Below the pieces are notes generated by a model. The model was not told the DNA's origin. It saw nothing but the letters and a program-made list of their open reading frames with translations, and made no database searches. Positions 62,909-64,000 of a stretch of 64,000 nt of DNA are shown piece after piece (position 1 is the stretch's first letter; each line of letters begins with the position of its first letter). Source of the stretch: Pseudomonas putida (lineage in GTDB: Bacteria > Pseudomonadota > Gammaproteobacteria > Pseudomonadales > Pseudomonadaceae). The translations under genes and the position numbers were made by a program. The stretch covers positions 5,008,001 through 5,072,000 of the forward strand of contig NZ_CP113097.1 in assembly GCF_026625125.1 (NCBI RefSeq). The letters run 5' to 3'.

Positions 62909-63508
62909 TCAGGCAGATGCCTGATTGGCGAAATGGGGATGGGCGAGGCCGGGTGCAGGTGCACTCATCCAGATGCTGGGCGATGACAAACGCGACACCA
63001 CCACCCGCGGCCTGTGGTCGTAATAGGAGCCCCAATTGACGCCTGGGTCTCTTACCCGCCCCCTGTCCGCACCGCCCAGGTCGTCGAGGTTGTCGACGAT
63101 CGGCGCCAGCAACTGGCGCACCTGTTCGGTAGCGGTCAGCACCACCAGTCCGAAGTTGCGCAGCGCCAAGGTCTTGATGACATTGTTGAGCAGGTATTTG
63201 CCTGCACCGCTGCCACTGCGAAATGAAGCGAAGGCGCCCACTTCGGCGATACGGGCGCGGTCCAGCCCATAGCGCTCATCCAGCCCCTGATCCAGGTAGT
63301 ACTCACTGAAGAGCTTGCCGGAATCACCGTAACTGATGCCGGCACAGGCATAGCCTGGTGCGCCACCATTGGGGTCGGTCAGGCATACGAACAGATCGGG
63401 CTCAGGTTCTGGCGTTGCCTGGTAGTGCTTGAGGTAGTGCGCCCGCACCGCCTCTTGCAGGCATCGGTAACCGGGCCGGCCTTTATAGAAATTACGCACG
63501 ATGTACAT
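62909..63508 (-). CDS. thermostable-hemolysin-family (GNAT-like) protein
   Basis: A 199-residue protein with the family pattern of thermostable hemolysins such as Vibrio delta-VPH: N-terminal VRNFYKGRPGYRCLQEAVRA, then KLFSEYYLDQGLDERYG, RARIAEVGAFASFRSGSGAG, LVVLTATEQVRQLLAPIVDN and NWGSYYDHRPRVVVSRL. The fold looks like GNAT or autoinducer-synthase proteins, so transfer of an acyl group is plausible and lysis is not established. No signal peptide is present. The ATG at 63508 has GAGGGAG upstream. An adenylating enzyme gene ends 16 nt before it. Confidence 0.8.
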   Translation of the reverse strand: MYIVRNFYKGRPGYRCLQEAVRAHYLKHYQATPEPEPDLFVCLTDPNGGAPGYACAGISYGDSGKLFSEYYLDQGLDERYGLDRARIAEVGAFASFRSGSGAGKYLLNNVIKTLALRNFGLVVLTATEQVRQLLAPIVDNLDDLGGADRGRVRDPGVNWGSYYDHRPRVVVSRLSSPSIWMSAPAPGLAHPHFANQASA

Positions 63509-63524
63509 GCTGGCTCCCTCGTAC

Positions 63525-64000
63525 TCAGGCGTACAGCTGGTCGATGAAGCGGGCTTCGATTTCCGCGCGCCGCGGCCGCCCGGTCACGGTGTAGAACTGC
63601 TCGCGGAACAGGGCGATATCCTCGATGACGCGCACCTGGCGAACCCGGGCGAAATCGGCAAGGCGATGTTCCAGGCGCGCCATTTCGCTGCGTACGCGCT
63701 CCGCACCCGCAGCACTGAGCACGATGGCGCAGGGCTCGTCCCTGCCCTCCCCCATGACGATCATGTCGTCCACCAGCGGGCTCTCCTTGTAGACGTTCTC
63801 CACCCATTCCGGCGAGATGTTGCGCGCCGTGGAAAGGATGATCACGTGTTTCTTGCGCCCGGTGATGTAGAGGTAACCGTCGCGAAATTCGGCGATATCA
63901 CCGGTATGCAAGTAGCCGTCGGACAGGTCGCAGGCGGTATCGTCAGCGTTGTAGTACCCCGCACACAGGGTGGGCGTGCGCACCAGTAGTTCGCCATCGA
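63525..64000 (-). CDS. AMP-binding (acyl-CoA synthetase-like) enzyme, C-terminal part
   Basis: The C-terminal end of an ANL-superfamily adenylating enzyme that runs off the right edge. About 158 residues are visible in one frame: DGELLVRTPTLCAGYYN, then GYLHTGDIAEFRDGYLYITG and RKKHVIILSTARNISPEWVE, the A7-A8 core, and a C-terminal subdomain. At the usual A10 lysine (TGK..R) the sequence is TVTGRPRRAEI, with Arg in place of Lys. It lies 16 nt before the hemolysin-family gene on the same strand and is likely the first known gene of that unit. The ATG/GTG inside at 63983 is internal. Confidence 0.85.
   Translation of the reverse strand, partial: DGELLVRTPTLCAGYYNADDTACDLSDGYLHTGDIAEFRDGYLYITGRKKHVIILSTARNISPEWVENVYKESPLVDDMIVMGEGRDEPCAIVLSAAGAERVRSEMARLEHRLADFARVRQVRVIEDIALFREQFYTVTGRPRRAEIEARFIDQLYA

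Overview
The window is a high-GC gammaproteobacterial chromosome segment that reads as the Pseudomonas putida group. The grounds are the gene content and order (ispE, tRNA-Gln, prs, rplY, pth, ychF; proB, obgE, rpmA, rplU, ispB; morA next to glyA), the many REP elements of the form GCCGGCTTGCCGGCGAT, and the pseudomonad families present (MksBEF, CreA, DUF4105, FecI/FecR/TonB receptor). The synteny is recalled, not searched.

Layout. 0-4 kb: a housekeeping block on the plus strand (end of ispE, tRNA-Gln, prs, rplY, pth, ychF). 4-7.4 kb: a worn patch with a REP pair, a broken YhcG-type nuclease remnant, a DUF6124/DUF3077-like small gene under an unusually structured leader, a SulP transporter and a collapsed DUF2955 membrane-protein pseudogene. 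7.4-10 kb: polyphosphate kinase 2, a YcaC-like hydrolase and a Fic protein with an in-frame 12-bp tandem repeat. 10.2-13.7 kb: a small uptake and oxidation cassette (NTF2-like protein, NCS1 permease, aldehyde dehydrogenase). 13.8-18 kb: a large MscS-type channel, then ada and an AlkA-type glycosylase (alkylation repair). 18-22.2 kb: a complete iron cell-surface-signalling set (ECF sigma factor, FecR-like anti-sigma, TonB receptor with signalling domain). 22.2-28 kb: two MFS transporters, an orphan frameshifted fecR, tRNA-Met, and a lysE/lysR divergent pair. 28-31 kb: an M15-type peptidase, an unknown secreted protein, rimI and a HolD-like gene. 31.3-36.2 kb: the mksFEB condensin operon. 36.4-41.3 kb: creA-proB, obgE, rpmA-rplU and divergent ispB. 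41.5-50.5 kb: small conserved proteins, FKBP, YqhA, a Lon-like protease, DUF3015, DUF4105 and a GreA-like protein. 50.5-54 kb: a REP-bounded 44-bp tandem array, gdhA and ettA. 54.5-60.5 kb: a Cys-containing small protein, morA (PAS-GGDEF-EAL) and glyA. 60.6-64 kb: a BASS-type transporter and a minus-strand unit of Bcr-type MFS, thermostable-hemolysin-family protein and an adenylating enzyme cut by the window edge.

The most unusual DNA is the REP-bounded 44-bp repeat family. It has about eight tandem copies at 50.56-50.91 kb, two at 36.2 kb and one inverted copy at 42.4 kb; the last shares a second 29-bp flank with the large array. Next in interest are the structured leader of the DUF6124-like gene, three decayed genes with visible breakpoints (YhcG, DUF2955, FecR), and the terminal unit pairing a thermostable-hemolysin-family protein with an adenylating enzyme that lacks the usual C-terminal lysine.

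No phage, insertion sequence, integrase or CRISPR array was seen. All functional names rest on reading motifs and recalled families, not on database searches.
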